The notes beneath the pieces were generated by a model. It was not told the DNA's origin and searched no databases. It saw only the letters and a program-made list of their open reading frames with translations. The translations under genes were made by a program, and so were the position numbers. A stretch of 61,776 nt of DNA from Burkholderiales bacterium (lineage in GTDB: Bacteria > Pseudomonadota > Gammaproteobacteria > Burkholderiales > Burkholderiaceae_C): the NCBI GenBank assembly GCA_016000195.1, contig JAECRO010000012.1, positions 1 through 61,776 on the forward strand, given 5' to 3'. This document shows, piece after piece, positions 19,042 through 29,114 of the stretch (positions are counted from its first letter, which is position 1; every line of letters begins with the position of its first letter).

Positions 19042-20601
19042 TCAGCGGATGATGTCGTAGCTGTAGTCGGTCTTGCCCGGAACGATGGTGTTGGCATCGA
19101 GGGCTTCGAAGAACTCATCGAGCAAAGTCACCAGAACGCGCATGCCGCCGTCATAGCCCCAGGTGGGGAAGCGGTGATAGTGGTGGCGATCAAAGATCGG
19201 GAACACCATGCGGATCAGCGGCGTATGGGTGTCGCGTTCCAGGTACTTGCCGTAGGTGTTGCCGATCAGGAAGTCCACGGGCTCGGTGAACATCAGCGAA
19301 CGCAGGTGCCACAAATCACGCTTTGGATAGACCTTGCAGCCCGCGCCGTAAGGCGACGAGTCGAACAGTTCCTGAACCTTCTTGGCCCATGTGTCGGTGC
19401 CGTTGGTGGCCACGACGTGCGAAGGTTCTGCGCCGAGTTCCAGCAGGAACTGTGCATAGCCGAGCATCTGGTCAGGGTCGCCGTACAGCGCATAGCGCTT
19501 GCCGTGCAGGTGGGCCTGGCTGTCGGCCATGGCATCGACCAGCTCGCCGCGCTCTTTTTCAAGTTCCGCAGGAATGGGCTTGCCGGTCAGGCGGGAGATT
19601 TCCATCAGGAACTGGTCGGTGCCGGCCACGCCCACGGGCGCGTTCAGCACGACGACTTCCTGACCATGCTCACGGATGAACTTGGTGGTTTTCTCACAGC
19701 AGAATTCCTGGAACACGATGGTCGCCTTGGCATGCAGGGCCGCGATCACTTCGTCCTTGGTGGTGCCGCCGGCGTACATGCGGAATTCGCCGTCGGTCGG
19801 CGTGTTCCAGTTGCCCGATGGGTCGCAGATGACGTTCACCTTGACGCCGAACAGGTCGAAAATCCGGCGGATTTCCTTCATGTTGCCGACAACGTAGCCG
19901 TCAAAGCCAGCGATGAAGTTGATGCTTTCATCTTCCACGCGAACCATGGGTTCGGTGGTCTTGGCCTTGCCGTCCCAGAAGTGGCGCAGGATGCCCAGCA
20001 GCGCATTGTCGTAGCCGGTGATGTGGCTGCCGACGAAGGCCGGGGTGTGGGCAAAAGGCACGTCGAACTCGTCGGGCACGCTGCCTTTTTGCTTGCTGGT
20101 CTTGATGAAGGCGTCAACGTCGTCACCAATGACTTCGGCCATGCAGGTGGTCGAGACGGCGATCATGTCGGGCTTGTACAGGCTGTAGGCGTTGGCCAGG
20201 CCATCGACCATGTTGTTCAGGCCGCCGAACACGGCTGCGTCTTCGGTCATCGAGGAGCTGACGCAGGACGTTGGCTCTTTGAAGTGACGCGAGAAGTGCG
20301 AGCGGTAGTAAGCGACGCAGCCCTGGCTGCCGTGAACGAAGGAGAGTGTCTTGGCAAAGCCATTGGCGACAAACACCGCGCCCAGGGGCTGGCAGGCCTT
20401 GGCCGGATTCACGCTCAGTGAATCGCGGGCGAAGTTCTTTTGCTTGTAGTCTTCGGTCTTGGTCCACTCGATGATCTGCTTGACGGACTCATCGGAATGG
20501 TTGAACTCGAAGTCCGCTTTCTTGCTGCGGAAAATCTCTTGGTACTCGGGCTCACGGAACAGCAGTTCGTGGTCGAGAATCTTGTCGGCTGATTGAGGCA
20601 T
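19042..20601 (-). CDS. nifK: Nitrogenase MoFe protein beta chain
   Basis: NifK is the beta subunit of dinitrogenase and shares the P-cluster with NifD. The 519-residue sequence has the P-cluster ligand motifs [26 protein letters not shown] and [13 protein letters not shown], and the N-terminal extension typical of Group I Mo-nitrogenases ([18 protein letters not shown]). It follows nifD by 63 bases. The operon continues into the AAA+ module. Confidence 0.98.
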   Translation of the reverse strand: MPQSADKILDHELLFREPEYQEIFRSKKADFEFNHSDESVKQIIEWTKTEDYKQKNFARDSLSVNPAKACQPLGAVFVANGFAKTLSFVHGSQGCVAYYRSHFSRHFKEPTSCVSSSMTEDAAVFGGLNNMVDGLANAYSLYKPDMIAVSTTCMAEVIGDDVDAFIKTSKQKGSVPDEFDVPFAHTPAFVGSHITGYDNALLGILRHFWDGKAKTTEPMVRVEDESINFIAGFDGYVVGNMKEIRRIFDLFGVKVNVICDPSGNWNTPTDGEFRMYAGGTTKDEVIAALHAKATIVFQEFCCEKTTKFIREHGQEVVVLNAPVGVAGTDQFLMEISRLTGKPIPAELEKERGELVDAMADSQAHLHGKRYALYGDPDQMLGYAQFLLELGAEPSHVVATNGTDTWAKKVQELFDSSPYGAGCKVYPKRDLWHLRSLMFTEPVDFLIGNTYGKYLERDTHTPLIRMVFPIFDRHHYHRFPTWGYDGGMRVLVTLLDEFFEALDANTIVPGKTDYSYDIIR

Positions 20602-20664
20602 GGTGGGGCTCCAAAGGTGAGAGGATCGGAAAAGGCGGCCGGTTTGACGCCGGCCGTCCGGGTC

Positions 20665-22128
20665 TTAAGCGGCTTTCTTCCAGGGCGCCTTGGTCAGCGC
20701 CCAGATGGGGCTGGAAATCGCCATGTCCATGTCGCGGGCAAAGATGGCAAAGCCGTCATAGCCGTGGTAAGGACCGGAGTAATCCCAGCTGTGCATCTGG
20801 CGGAAAGGCACGCCCATCTTCTGGAACACATACTTTTCCTTGATGCCCGAGCCCACGAGATCGGGCTGGACCTGCTCGACGAATTTCTCGAACTCGTAGC
20901 CGGTCACGTCGTCATAGATCAGCGTGCCGTCCTTGACGTAGTGGGTGGTGCGCTGGTAGTCGTCGTTGTGGCCGAACTCGTAGCCGGTGCCGACCACATC
21001 CATGCCCAGGTCTTCGTAGGCGCCGATCACGTGGCGCGGGCGCAGGCCGCCGACGAACAGCATGACCTTCTTGCCTTGCAGGCGCGGCTTGAACTTGGCA
21101 ATCACGGCGTCCATCAGGGCGCGGTATTTCTCGATGACCTTCTCGGCGTTGGCCTTGATGGTGTCGTCGAAATGGCTGGCGATTTCGCGCAGGCTTTTCT
21201 CGATCATCGTGGGGCCGAAGAAGTTGTACTCAACCCATGGAATACCGTACTTTTCTTCCATGTGCCGGCTGATGTAGTTCATCGAGCGGTAGCAGTGCAG
21301 CACGTTGAGCTTGGCTTTTGGCGTGTTCTCGATTTCAGCGATGGTGCCGTCGCCGGACCACTGGGAAATCACGCGCAGGCCCATTTCTTCGAGCAAAATG
21401 CGGCTGGACCAGGCGTCGCCGCCGATGTTGTAGTCACCGATGATGGCCACGTCGTAAGGGGTCGAGACGAATCCGGGGTGCTTGTTGGGGTCGGTCTTGT
21501 CGAACACCCAGTCGCGGATCGCGTCGTTGGCCAGGTGGTGGCCGAGCGACTGGCTCACGCCGCGGAAACCTTCGCAGCGCACAGGCACGATGGTCTTGCC
21601 GACGTATTCCTTGCTCTTCTTTTTCGACACGGCTTCGATGTCGTCGCCGATCAGGCCAATCGGGCATTCCGACTGGATCGAGATACCCTTGTTCAGCGGG
21701 AACAGTTCCTGGATCTCGTCGATGATCTTGTCGAGCTTCTTGTCACCGCCGAAGACGATGTCTTTTTCCTGGAAATCGGAAGTGAACTGCATCGTCACAA
21801 AGGTGTCGATGCCGGTGATGCCGATGTAGTAGTTGCGGCGGGCAGCCCACGAATACTGGCCGCAGCCGACCGGGCCGTGGCTGATGTGGATCATGTCCTT
21901 GATCGGGCCCCACACCACGCCTTTGGAGCCAGCGTAGGCGCAACCGCGAATGGTCATCACGCCGGGTAAGGACTTGATATTGGACTTGACGCCGCAATCG
22001 GGCTTGCCGTCTTCAAACGTGCCCAGGTGTTTGGCGCGCCGCTTGGCCATCTTTTCAGGATAAGCCTTCAGCACTTCATCAATCAGGGCCTTGTTCGCGG
22101 CCTTGCGCTCTTCAACGGTGGCAGTCAT
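20665..22128 (-). CDS. nifD: Nitrogenase MoFe protein alpha chain
   Basis: NifD is the alpha subunit of dinitrogenase and holds FeMo-cofactor. P-cluster ligands appear in [23 protein letters not shown] and [12 protein letters not shown]. The cofactor cysteine lies in [11 protein letters not shown] and the cofactor histidine in [16 protein letters not shown]. At 487 residues it is full length. It lies between nifH and nifK in the normal order. Confidence 0.98.
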   Translation of the reverse strand: MTATVEERKAANKALIDEVLKAYPEKMAKRRAKHLGTFEDGKPDCGVKSNIKSLPGVMTIRGCAYAGSKGVVWGPIKDMIHISHGPVGCGQYSWAARRNYYIGITGIDTFVTMQFTSDFQEKDIVFGGDKKLDKIIDEIQELFPLNKGISIQSECPIGLIGDDIEAVSKKKSKEYVGKTIVPVRCEGFRGVSQSLGHHLANDAIRDWVFDKTDPNKHPGFVSTPYDVAIIGDYNIGGDAWSSRILLEEMGLRVISQWSGDGTIAEIENTPKAKLNVLHCYRSMNYISRHMEEKYGIPWVEYNFFGPTMIEKSLREIASHFDDTIKANAEKVIEKYRALMDAVIAKFKPRLQGKKVMLFVGGLRPRHVIGAYEDLGMDVVGTGYEFGHNDDYQRTTHYVKDGTLIYDDVTGYEFEKFVEQVQPDLVGSGIKEKYVFQKMGVPFRQMHSWDYSGPYHGYDGFAIFARDMDMAISSPIWALTKAPWKKAA

Positions 22129-22214
22129 GGGGAACTCCAGGTGGTAAATAGTTTTTATCTGGCGGAAGCCCTGTCCGGCTGGCCTGGCGGCCAGGCGGAC
22201 AGGGCTGGCGCCTC

Positions 22215-23138
<924 letters not shown>

Positions 23139-23238
23139 CTAACGTTGCGTAGCCGCGACTTGTGTCAGCCTTTCGTGCCCATTGCTCTTATTCTGCGGTT
23201 CACGTTCGGCCGGACTGATGTCCGCGCAGTCTCTCTAC

Positions 23239-23254
23239 TGCACCTTCCGTGCCA
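23239..23254 (-). promoter_or_regulatory. Sigma-54 promoter of nifHDK
   Basis: On the minus strand: TGGCAC, five bases, GTGCA. The predicted start is near 23228, 123 bases before the nifH ATG. It is served by the NifA site at 23347-23362, about 93 bases upstream. Confidence 0.8.
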
Positions 23255-23346
23255 GCCGTTTCAAGCGTCTTTTCAGCCTGTTGAAATACCTGCTTCCCAG
23301 AGGAGAAACGCTGTTTTTCAAGGGTCTGGGCAGGCGCTTGCGGCTT

Positions 23347-23362
23347 TGTCAATTTCCCGACA
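23347..23362. promoter_or_regulatory. NifA upstream activator between nifH and globin gene
   Basis: TGT, CAATTTCCCG, ACA: an exact TGT-N10-ACA match. It lies between two divergent sigma-54 promoters, about 93 bases from each, so one site could activate both nifHDK and the globin operon. Confidence 0.8.
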
Positions 23363-23454
23363 AAAGTTCCGTCGCGTGTCGCAAAAATTCCGTACCCGGC
23401 CGGCCCAGGCCAGGTTTGTGTCGGGTTTGCAGGACGGCATGCCCGGTTACTGCC

Positions 23455-23470
23455 TGGTACGGTCATTGCT
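23455..23470 (+). promoter_or_regulatory. Sigma-54 promoter of the globin operon
   Basis: TGGTAC, five bases, TTGCT. The C of TTGC at 23469 puts the start near 23481, only about two bases before the globin ATG, so the transcript may be leaderless. Confidence 0.65.
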
Positions 23471-23482
23471 GATAGAAGCGGC

Positions 23483-23917
23483 ATGAACACCACCGCCGCC
23501 ATTCCCCTGACCAGCCAGCCGCCGGCAACGCACTTCGAGGCGCTGGGCGGCCAGGCCGGTGTCGTGCGGCTGGTGAATGCCTTTTACCGTCATATGGATA
23601 CGCGGCCTGACGCCAGCGGCATCCGCGCCATGCACGCGCCCGACCTGTCTTCCACCAAGGCCGTGCTGGTGCTGTATCTGTGCGAATGGCTGGGCGGCCC
23701 CAAGGACTATTCAGCCCAGCGCGGCCACCCGCGCCTGCGCATGCGCCATGCCGGCTTTGCCATCGGCCTGCCTGAGCGCGATGCCTGGCTGGCCTGCATG
23801 CGCGCCGCGCTCGACGACGTGGGTGCCGTGCCCGTGCTGCAGGACGCGCTGATGACTGCTTTTTTCAAGACGGCCGACTGGATGCGCAACACCGGCCCTC
23901 ATCCCTCGCACCCCTGA
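23483..23917 (+). CDS. Group II truncated haemoglobin, NifA-linked
   Basis: A 144-residue truncated globin. After about 17 variable residues it shows FEALGGQAGVVRLVNAFYRHMD, the helix-B region, then WLGGPKDYSAQRGHPRLRMRHAGFAIG, with the proximal-His region, and RDAWLACM with the Trp at helix G typical of group II. Such proteins bind oxygen, NO or peroxide. It is divergent from nifH and preceded by its own sigma-54 promoter, so it is probably made under nitrogen-fixing conditions to manage oxygen or NO. The ATG is nearly at the predicted transcript start. Confidence 0.88.
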   Translation: MNTTAAIPLTSQPPATHFEALGGQAGVVRLVNAFYRHMDTRPDASGIRAMHAPDLSSTKAVLVLYLCEWLGGPKDYSAQRGHPRLRMRHAGFAIGLPERDAWLACMRAALDDVGAVPVLQDALMTAFFKTADWMRNTGPHPSHP

Positions 23918-23951
23918 CCGCAACCTTTTTACCACCCCCGAAGGACTCTTC

Positions 23952-24560
23952 ATGACTGCAACCCTAGAACGCAAAGCCATCGACGACACCGCATTTGCGC
24001 GGCTCGAACAAGAGGGCCGGCTGCTCAATCCCCTGGTCAAAGGCCCCACCAGCAAGCCCGGCCGCATCGGTTTTCGGGGCGAGCTGGCGCTGCGCTTTGC
24101 GCCCAAGCTGGCCGACGAGGCCCGTCCGCCGCTGCTGCTGTGCGGCCAGGCCATGGCGATTGCCACGGTGGGCGAAAAAACCCTGCCTTTCTTTGCCGGC
24201 TATTTGCTGAGCTTTGAATACCTGAAGGACGTGGCCGAAGTGCTGGGCGACACGCTCAGCGCTGGCGGCAAGTATTTCCTGTTCTGCGACAACATCGACC
24301 TGTCGAAGAAATACCAGGTGCCTTACAAAGGCGCGATGTTCTATGTGCTGCCGATTCTCGAATCGACGGTCTATAACGAGATGCTGGACCTGCTCTACCT
24401 GGAAAAAAACGACCTGAAGAAAAAAGACACCGCCGGCAAGCTCGATGCCGTGGCCGATGCCGCGCTCAAATACGACATCACCTTTGACACCATCACCTAC
24501 GCCGAAGGCCTGGAGCTGATGGGTCCGGTGCGCAACCCCAACGAAAACCGGCCGGTCTGA
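23952..24560 (+). CDS. Conserved hypothetical protein in NifA-linked operon
   Basis: Function unknown; the family is not recognised. The 202-residue product is cytoplasmic, mixed alpha/beta, with LEQEGRLLNPLVKGPTSKPG near the start and PLLLCGQAMAIATVGEKTLPFF, YFLFCDNIDLSKKYQ and a charged segment LYLEKNDLKKKDTAGKLDA later. Two cysteines are present but no metal-site pattern. GAAGGA lies eight bases before ATG 23952. It follows the globin gene by 34 bases and is probably in the same operon. Confidence 0.78.
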   Translation: MTATLERKAIDDTAFARLEQEGRLLNPLVKGPTSKPGRIGFRGELALRFAPKLADEARPPLLLCGQAMAIATVGEKTLPFFAGYLLSFEYLKDVAEVLGDTLSAGGKYFLFCDNIDLSKKYQVPYKGAMFYVLPILESTVYNEMLDLLYLEKNDLKKKDTAGKLDAVADAALKYDITFDTITYAEGLELMGPVRNPNENRPV

Positions 24561-24579
24561 AATCCTGGAGGCTGGCCCG

Positions 24580-24996
24580 ATGTGCGCGCTCACCCCATGG
24601 CTGGCACAGCAGGACTTCCCTGGCCTGCATGCCCGCGCCATCAACGGCGACACGCCGTTGATGGCGGCTGCGTGGCGGGGTGAATACGCCATCGTTTCGG
24701 GCCTGCTGGCCCGTGGCGCCGATGCCCGGGCCGTCAATGACGACGGCAACACGGCGCTCTGGTTTGCCTGCCTGCACGGCAACCCCGCCATCATCCGGCG
24801 GCTGATTGCGGCCGGCACGCCCATCGACCATGCCAACGATGACGGGATGACCTGCCTGATGCAGGTTGCCAGCAGCGGCTGCCAGTCCCTGCGCAAACTC
24901 CTGCTGGCGCATGGCGCCCTGGCGCACCTGCGCGCGCCCGATGGCCGCAGCGCCCTGGAAATGGACGACTACCGGCGTCTGAAATTCCATGCCTGA
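24580..24996 (+). CDS. Ankyrin-repeat protein
   Basis: This 138-residue protein is built of four ankyrin repeats, recognisable by NGDTPLMAAAWRGEYAIVSG, DDGNTALWFACLHGNPAIIR and DDGMTCLMQVASSGCQSLRK. Ankyrin repeats bind other proteins. It is strikingly similar to the C-terminal half of the rhodanese-ankyrin protein at 26650-27417, indicating duplication. The stop codon overlaps the start of the SagB-type gene, so the two are translationally coupled. Confidence 0.88.
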   Translation: MCALTPWLAQQDFPGLHARAINGDTPLMAAAWRGEYAIVSGLLARGADARAVNDDGNTALWFACLHGNPAIIRRLIAAGTPIDHANDDGMTCLMQVASSGCQSLRKLLLAHGALAHLRAPDGRSALEMDDYRRLKFHA

Positions 24997-26653
24997 GATG
25001 TCCATGCCGACAGACGACACCGCCGCCGTCCTGGCCTACCACCAGCGCAGCAAGCACCGGCTCGACCGTTATGCGCCCGGCCCCGAAACACTGGACTGGG
25101 ATGCGCAACCCGACCCGTTTCGCCGTTTCGCCGGTGCGCCGCTGACCCGGCTGCCGCTGCCTGCGGATGATGAAAAGGCCGGCTGGCGCGAGCTTTTTTC
25201 TCCGGGCGCCATCACCCCGCATGCGGCCACGCTCAAGAGCGTCGGCCTGCTGCTGGAACTCTCGTTCGCGCTGTCGGGCTGGAAAGCGCTGGGCCCGGAT
25301 CGCTGGGCGATGCGCTGCAACCCGTCCAGCGGCAACCTGCACCCCACCGAGGTTTATCTGCTGGCCAGCGGACTGGCTTATCTGGATGACGGCCTTTACC
25401 ACTACGCGCCGAAAGAGCATGGGCTGGAGCAGCGCGCCCTGCTCTCCCGGCCGCCAGGCGGCGCCAATACGCCGCGCCTGCTGGTGGGCTTCAGCTCGAT
25501 CCACTGGCGCGAAGCCTGGAAATATGGCGAACGCGCCTTCAGGTACTGCCAGCTTGACATGGGCCATGCCATCGGCGCCCTGCGCTATGCCGCCGCCGTG
25601 CTTGGCTGGCGCATGCAGGAGGTGGCCCTGAGCCATGCCGAAATCGCCGGGCTGCTGGGTCTGGACCGAACCGAAGACTTTGCCAATGCCGAGCGCGAGG
25701 AACCCGAAGCCGTGTTCGAGCTGCTGCTGGCGCCCACAATACCCACAATGCCCGGAACACCCGCCGAGCCCGCCAACTGGCTGTCCGGCGCCGCCTGGTC
25801 CGGCCAGGCCAACCGGCTGGACCGCCGGCCCATGTACCGCTGGCCGGTCATCGACGCGGTGGCCCAGGCTTCGCGCCGCAGTCTGCGCCAGGCTGTCGCG
25901 CCCCTGCCCGCTCTGGCGCCGCGCCGCCTGCTGCCCGACACCCGCGTGGCAGCCGCCACGCTGATCCGCTCACGCCGCAGCGCCCAGCGCTTTGACCGCC
26001 GGGCACGGCTGGATGCGGCCCGCTTCTGGCCGATGCTGGCGGCCCTGATGCCGCAGACGGGCGAAGGCCTGGCGACGATTCCGTGGGATGCCGGAAGCAT
26101 GGCAAACATGAAGCCGGCGGTGCATGCGGTGCTGTTCGCCCACCGCATCGACGGCCTGGAGCCCGGCGCCTACCTGCTGCCACGCCATGCCTCGGCCTTG
26201 CCCGCGCTGCAGGCCGCGCTGCCGCACCTGAACTGGCGCCCGGCAGAAGGCGCGCCGCCCGAAGTGCCGCTGCACGAGCTGGTCCAGAACCCCGCCCTGG
26301 CCGGCACCCTGCGCACGCTGAGCTGCCACCAGGCAATTGCCGCCGATGCGGTGTTTGTCGTGGCCATGCTGGCCGAGTTCAAGGCGCCGCTTGGGCAGGC
26401 GCCCGGGCGCTACCGCGAGTTGCTGCAGGAGGCCGGGCTGATGGGCCAGGTGCTCTACCTTGAGGCCGAAGCAGCCGGCCTGCGCGGCACCGGCATCGGC
26501 TGCTATTTCGACGACCCGGTGCATGAGCTGCTCGGCTTCACGGGCAAGGCGCCAGACACCTGGCAGGTTCTTTACCATTTCAGCGTCGGCCTGCCGGTCG
26601 CCGACGCGCGCATCACCAGTTTTCCACCCTACGACCAGGAGGCTCGCCCATGA
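24989..26653 (+). CDS. SagB/ThcOx-type tandem nitroreductase-fold dehydrogenase
   Basis: A 554-residue protein with two nitroreductase-like halves. The first, around residues 70-260, contains FMN-site sequence MRCNPSSGNLHPTEVYLL; the second starts near residue 330 with RSRRSAQRFDRRARLD and ends GTGIGCYFDDPVHELLG. The family includes SagB, which oxidises azolines in thiazole/oxazole-modified peptides, but no precursor peptide or cyclodehydratase gene is nearby. Members also occur in nif clusters, where their substrate is unknown. It overlaps both the ankyrin gene before it and the rhodanese gene after it by a few bases. Confidence 0.85.
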   Translation: MPEMSMPTDDTAAVLAYHQRSKHRLDRYAPGPETLDWDAQPDPFRRFAGAPLTRLPLPADDEKAGWRELFSPGAITPHAATLKSVGLLLELSFALSGWKALGPDRWAMRCNPSSGNLHPTEVYLLASGLAYLDDGLYHYAPKEHGLEQRALLSRPPGGANTPRLLVGFSSIHWREAWKYGERAFRYCQLDMGHAIGALRYAAAVLGWRMQEVALSHAEIAGLLGLDRTEDFANAEREEPEAVFELLLAPTIPTMPGTPAEPANWLSGAAWSGQANRLDRRPMYRWPVIDAVAQASRRSLRQAVAPLPALAPRRLLPDTRVAAATLIRSRRSAQRFDRRARLDAARFWPMLAALMPQTGEGLATIPWDAGSMANMKPAVHAVLFAHRIDGLEPGAYLLPRHASALPALQAALPHLNWRPAEGAPPEVPLHELVQNPALAGTLRTLSCHQAIAADAVFVVAMLAEFKAPLGQAPGRYRELLQEAGLMGQVLYLEAEAAGLRGTGIGCYFDDPVHELLGFTGKAPDTWQVLYHFSVGLPVADARITSFPPYDQEARP

Positions 26654-27417
26654 AAGGCCAGCGCATGTTTCGACGTCTCACCCTTGCCGAACTCGGCGCC
26701 TGGCAGGGCCAGCGGCCCAATGCCCTGGTGCTCGATGCCCGCGATGCCGACAGCCATGCCAAAAGCGGCTGGCCCGGCTCGGTGTTTCTGGGGCGCCACA
26801 ACCAGGACCAGCTGCTGCTGCGCACCGACCGGCGCCAGCCGGTGCTGATTTACTGCTACCACGGCAACGCCAGCCAGACCTGGGCGCAGATGTTCGCCGA
26901 CTTCGGCTTTACCGATGTCTGCGACCTGGTCGGCGGCCATGCCGCCTGGGTCACGGGCACGGCGACGGCCAACCCATCCGGCAAGACGCCCACGCCCGAG
27001 CTGGCCGCCTGGCTGGCGCGCGAAGGCTTCGTCGGCCCGGACGGGCGCGGCGCGCACGGCAACACCCCGCTGATGGTGGCGGCCTGGCGCGCCGCAGCCC
27101 CCATCGTCGAGGCCCTGCTGGCCCATGGCGTGCTGCTCGACGCCGTCAATAGCGACGGCAACAACGCACTCTGGCTGGCCTGCGTCAATGGCAACCTCCA
27201 GGGCATCGAACGGCTGGCGAAGGCGGGCGTGCCGATCAACCACGCCAACACCACCGGCGCCACCAGCCTGATGTATGCCGCGTCCTCGGGCAAGACCGAC
27301 GTGCTGCGCACCCTGCTGCTGCTCAACGCCGACCAGAGCCTGCGCACGCAGGACGACTTCAGCGCGCTGGACATGGCCGCCAATATCGACTGCCTGCAAC
27401 TGCTTCGCAAACACTGA
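26650..27417 (+). CDS. Rhodanese-ankyrin fusion protein
   Basis: Residues 1-105 form a rhodanese domain with the catalytic cysteine at about residue 69 in YCYHGNAS and the C-terminal GGHAAWV. Residues 125-255 form ankyrin repeats (HGNTPLMVAAWRAAAPIVEA, SDGNNALWLACVNGN, TTGATSLMYAASSGKTDVL). Rhodaneses carry persulphide sulphur. In Azotobacter a rhodanese gene (rhdN) lies with nifO and nifQ; here the domain is fused to protein-binding repeats homologous to the freestanding ankyrin protein at 24580. It overlaps the SagB-type gene (ATGA). A sulphur-delivery role near Fe-S assembly is inference. Confidence 0.88.
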   Translation: MKGQRMFRRLTLAELGAWQGQRPNALVLDARDADSHAKSGWPGSVFLGRHNQDQLLLRTDRRQPVLIYCYHGNASQTWAQMFADFGFTDVCDLVGGHAAWVTGTATANPSGKTPTPELAAWLAREGFVGPDGRGAHGNTPLMVAAWRAAAPIVEALLAHGVLLDAVNSDGNNALWLACVNGNLQGIERLAKAGVPINHANTTGATSLMYAASSGKTDVLRTLLLLNADQSLRTQDDFSALDMAANIDCLQLLRKH

Positions 27418-27426
27418 ACGCTTCCC

Positions 27427-27855
27427 ATGGCCCACATCACCTTCTTTGAGAAACCCGGCTGCAGCGGCAACGCCAGGCAAAAAGCACTGCTGCGCGCCGC
27501 CCGCCACACCCTGGATGTCCGCGACCTGCTCGAATGGCGCTGGGCGGCCGAGTCACTGCTGGCCTTCCTGGCGCCGCTGCCGGTGGCCGAGTGGTTCAAC
27601 CGCGCCGCGCCGCGCATCAAGTCCGGCGAGATCGTCCCCGAAATGCTCGACGCCGACACGGCAATGGCCCTGCTGCTGGCCGAGCCGCTGCTGATTCGCC
27701 GGCCCCTGATGGCGCTGGGCGAGCAGCGCATGGTCGGCTTTGACGCGGATCGGGTCCACGCCTGGGTCGGGCTTGGCCCGAACGCGCCCGCGTCCAAAAC
27801 GTCGCTGGAAGGCTGCGCCGCCGCCACCGGCCACTGCGCCTCCACCCCATCCTGA
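27427..27855 (+). CDS. nifO: Nitrogenase-associated ArsC/Spx-family protein (NifO-like)
   Basis: A 142-residue thioredoxin-fold protein of the ArsC family. The N-terminal ITFFEKPGCSGNARQKALL carries a single active-site cysteine at residue 10, and LLIRRPLM matches the cis-Pro region. The nitrogenase-associated subfamily includes NifO of Azotobacter, linked to molybdenum allocation. It follows the rhodanese gene by nine bases, echoing the Azotobacter nifO-nifQ-rhdN grouping. The exact reaction is unknown. Confidence 0.85.
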   Translation: MAHITFFEKPGCSGNARQKALLRAARHTLDVRDLLEWRWAAESLLAFLAPLPVAEWFNRAAPRIKSGEIVPEMLDADTAMALLLAEPLLIRRPLMALGEQRMVGFDADRVHAWVGLGPNAPASKTSLEGCAAATGHCASTPS

Positions 27856-27870
27856 AACGGAGAAACCACC

Positions 27871-28122
27871 ATGCCCATCTACGACTACAGCTGCCAGGCC
27901 TGCGGCCACCCGTTTGAATTACTGGTGCGCGCCGGCAGCACGCCCGCCTGCCCGCAATGCGGCAGCACGGCGCTGGAAAAGCAGGTCTCGCGCCTGGCGC
28001 CAGCCGGAAAAATTGAAGCCATCCGCATGGCCCATCGCCGCGTCGCCGCAGCCCAGGGCCACCTTGATCACTACAGCCCGTCCGACAAAGCCAAACTACT
28101 CCAGGGAAAGAAGAACATCTGA
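27871..28122 (+). CDS. FmdB-type small zinc-ribbon protein
   Basis: An 83-residue protein that begins MPIYDYSCQACGHPFE, the standard FmdB/CxxC-CxxC zinc ribbon; the four ligands are Cys8, Cys11, Cys27 and Cys30. The C-terminal half is helical and basic. Family members are often regulatory or assembly proteins of unknown target. Its stop shares one base with the Ohr start, so it is in the same operon. Confidence 0.88.
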   Translation: MPIYDYSCQACGHPFELLVRAGSTPACPQCGSTALEKQVSRLAPAGKIEAIRMAHRRVAAAQGHLDHYSPSDKAKLLQGKKNI

Positions 28123-28559
28123 TGGATCTCGTTTACACCACCACCATGCTGACCCAGGGCGGTCGCAGCGGCCAGATTCAAAATGAAGACGGCAGCTTCA
28201 AGCTCAAGCTCGCCGTGCCCAAGGAAATGGGCGGCAGCGGCGAAGGCCCGAATCCCGAGCAACTGTTCGCGGCGGCGTTTGCCGCCTGCTTCGAGCACTC
28301 CATCCGCCACATCGCCAAAAACGACAAGCTGCCCCTGCGCGGCTGCTATGTCGAAGCGGTGCTGTCGATGTACGTCAACTTCGAGGGCGTTTACCGCATG
28401 GCGCTGAGCCTGACGGCCTTCATGGCCGGCCCGCTCGACCAAAGCACCGCCGACAACCTGATGGAGCGCGCCAAGGGCATCTGCCCCTACGCCGACGCCA
28501 CCAAGACCAACATGACGCTGAATCTCAAAGCCGTCCTCGACACGCCGGAGGCCGCATGA
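28122..28559 (+). CDS. Ohr/OsmC-family organic hydroperoxide reductase
   Basis: A 145-residue Ohr-type peroxidase, which reduces organic hydroperoxides using two cysteines and a lipoyl or thiol donor. Cys56 (FAACFEHSI) and Cys121 (GICPYADATK) are the catalytic pair. GEGPNPEQLFAAAFAACF is a family hallmark. Its location behind zinc-ribbon and NifO-like genes suggests a role in oxidant defence during nitrogen fixation. Confidence 0.9.
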   Translation: MDLVYTTTMLTQGGRSGQIQNEDGSFKLKLAVPKEMGGSGEGPNPEQLFAAAFAACFEHSIRHIAKNDKLPLRGCYVEAVLSMYVNFEGVYRMALSLTAFMAGPLDQSTADNLMERAKGICPYADATKTNMTLNLKAVLDTPEAA

Positions 28560-28798
28560 GCGCCGCGCCGGGTTACTTCATGGACTGGGACGGCAACATC
28601 CGCAGCACCGATGATCCGGGCGGTAACTACCTGTGCGACGTGGACCGGGGCGCGCGCTATGTCGGCGTCACCACCCAAAGCGGCGCCCTGGTGCATGAGG
28701 CCACGTTTTACAAAGACCTGGCGGCGATTGAAAAGGCCGGCCTGAAGGGCGCCGTGGTGCCGGGCAGCCATCCTTGGGGCAAGGAAGGCGCGGCCTGA
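28556..28798 (+). CDS. Small hypothetical protein after ohr
   Basis: Function unknown. The 80-residue product begins MSAAPGYFMDWDGNIRSTDDPGG and is rich in Gly, Asp and aromatic residues, suggesting a small beta fold. No metal motif beyond a single cysteine. The start overlaps the ohr stop (ATGA), which supports its reality and cotranscription. Confidence 0.72.
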   Translation: MSAAPGYFMDWDGNIRSTDDPGGNYLCDVDRGARYVGVTTQSGALVHEATFYKDLAAIEKAGLKGAVVPGSHPWGKEGAA

Positions 28799-28928
28799 GC
28801 GGCGCGGCAAGCCGCCGATGGCGCGCAGCGAACCATGCAGTCTGAATGACATGTGTCGTCCAGCCGACGGACACAGGCCGGCGGGCTGCCTGAACTGGAG
28901 ACTGGTTCTTTTTTCAAAGGTCTTGTCC

Positions 28929-29042
28929 ATGTCTGCCCTGCCCAACCCCGTTGACCGCTATCGCAGCTTCAAGGGAATCGATTTTGACGGCCAGTCCCGC
29001 CGCATGCTGGAACGCATCGAATTGGAAAACGAGTGTTTTTGA
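28929..29042 (+). pseudogene. CowN-like N2-fixation-sustaining protein, shortened
   Basis: The 37-residue product reads VDRYRSFKGIDFDGQSRRML and then ends quickly. The first 30 residues look like the start of CowN, the protein that protects Mo-nitrogenase from carbon monoxide and is usually about 90 residues. The last residues, IELENECF, resemble the usual CowN C terminus, which ends in an acidic stretch and cysteines, so an internal in-frame deletion is a possible explanation. It could instead be a small intact gene. An in-frame 170-base stretch upstream has no other good start. Recognition of CowN is from memory of family sequence, hence moderate confidence. Confidence 0.5.
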
Positions 29043-29114
29043 AATTCAGGCCGCTGCGGCGCAAAGCGCCTTGCGCGTCTGGCTTGAATCCTTCACGGTG
29101 TACATGCCACCAGA

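Noticed and set aside
19039..21969. Long open frames opposite nifK and nifD
   Set aside because: Shadows of nifK and nifD, whose ligand motifs are intact on the other strand.
23145..23486. 113-codon frame in the nifH-globin gap
   Set aside because: It crosses both promoters and the NifA site and has no ribosome site.
29099..29114. Possible NifA site TGT-N10-AGA upstream of the promoter at 29189
   Set aside because: One mismatch in a short motif; not enough to list as a site, though its distance (about 75 bases) fits.
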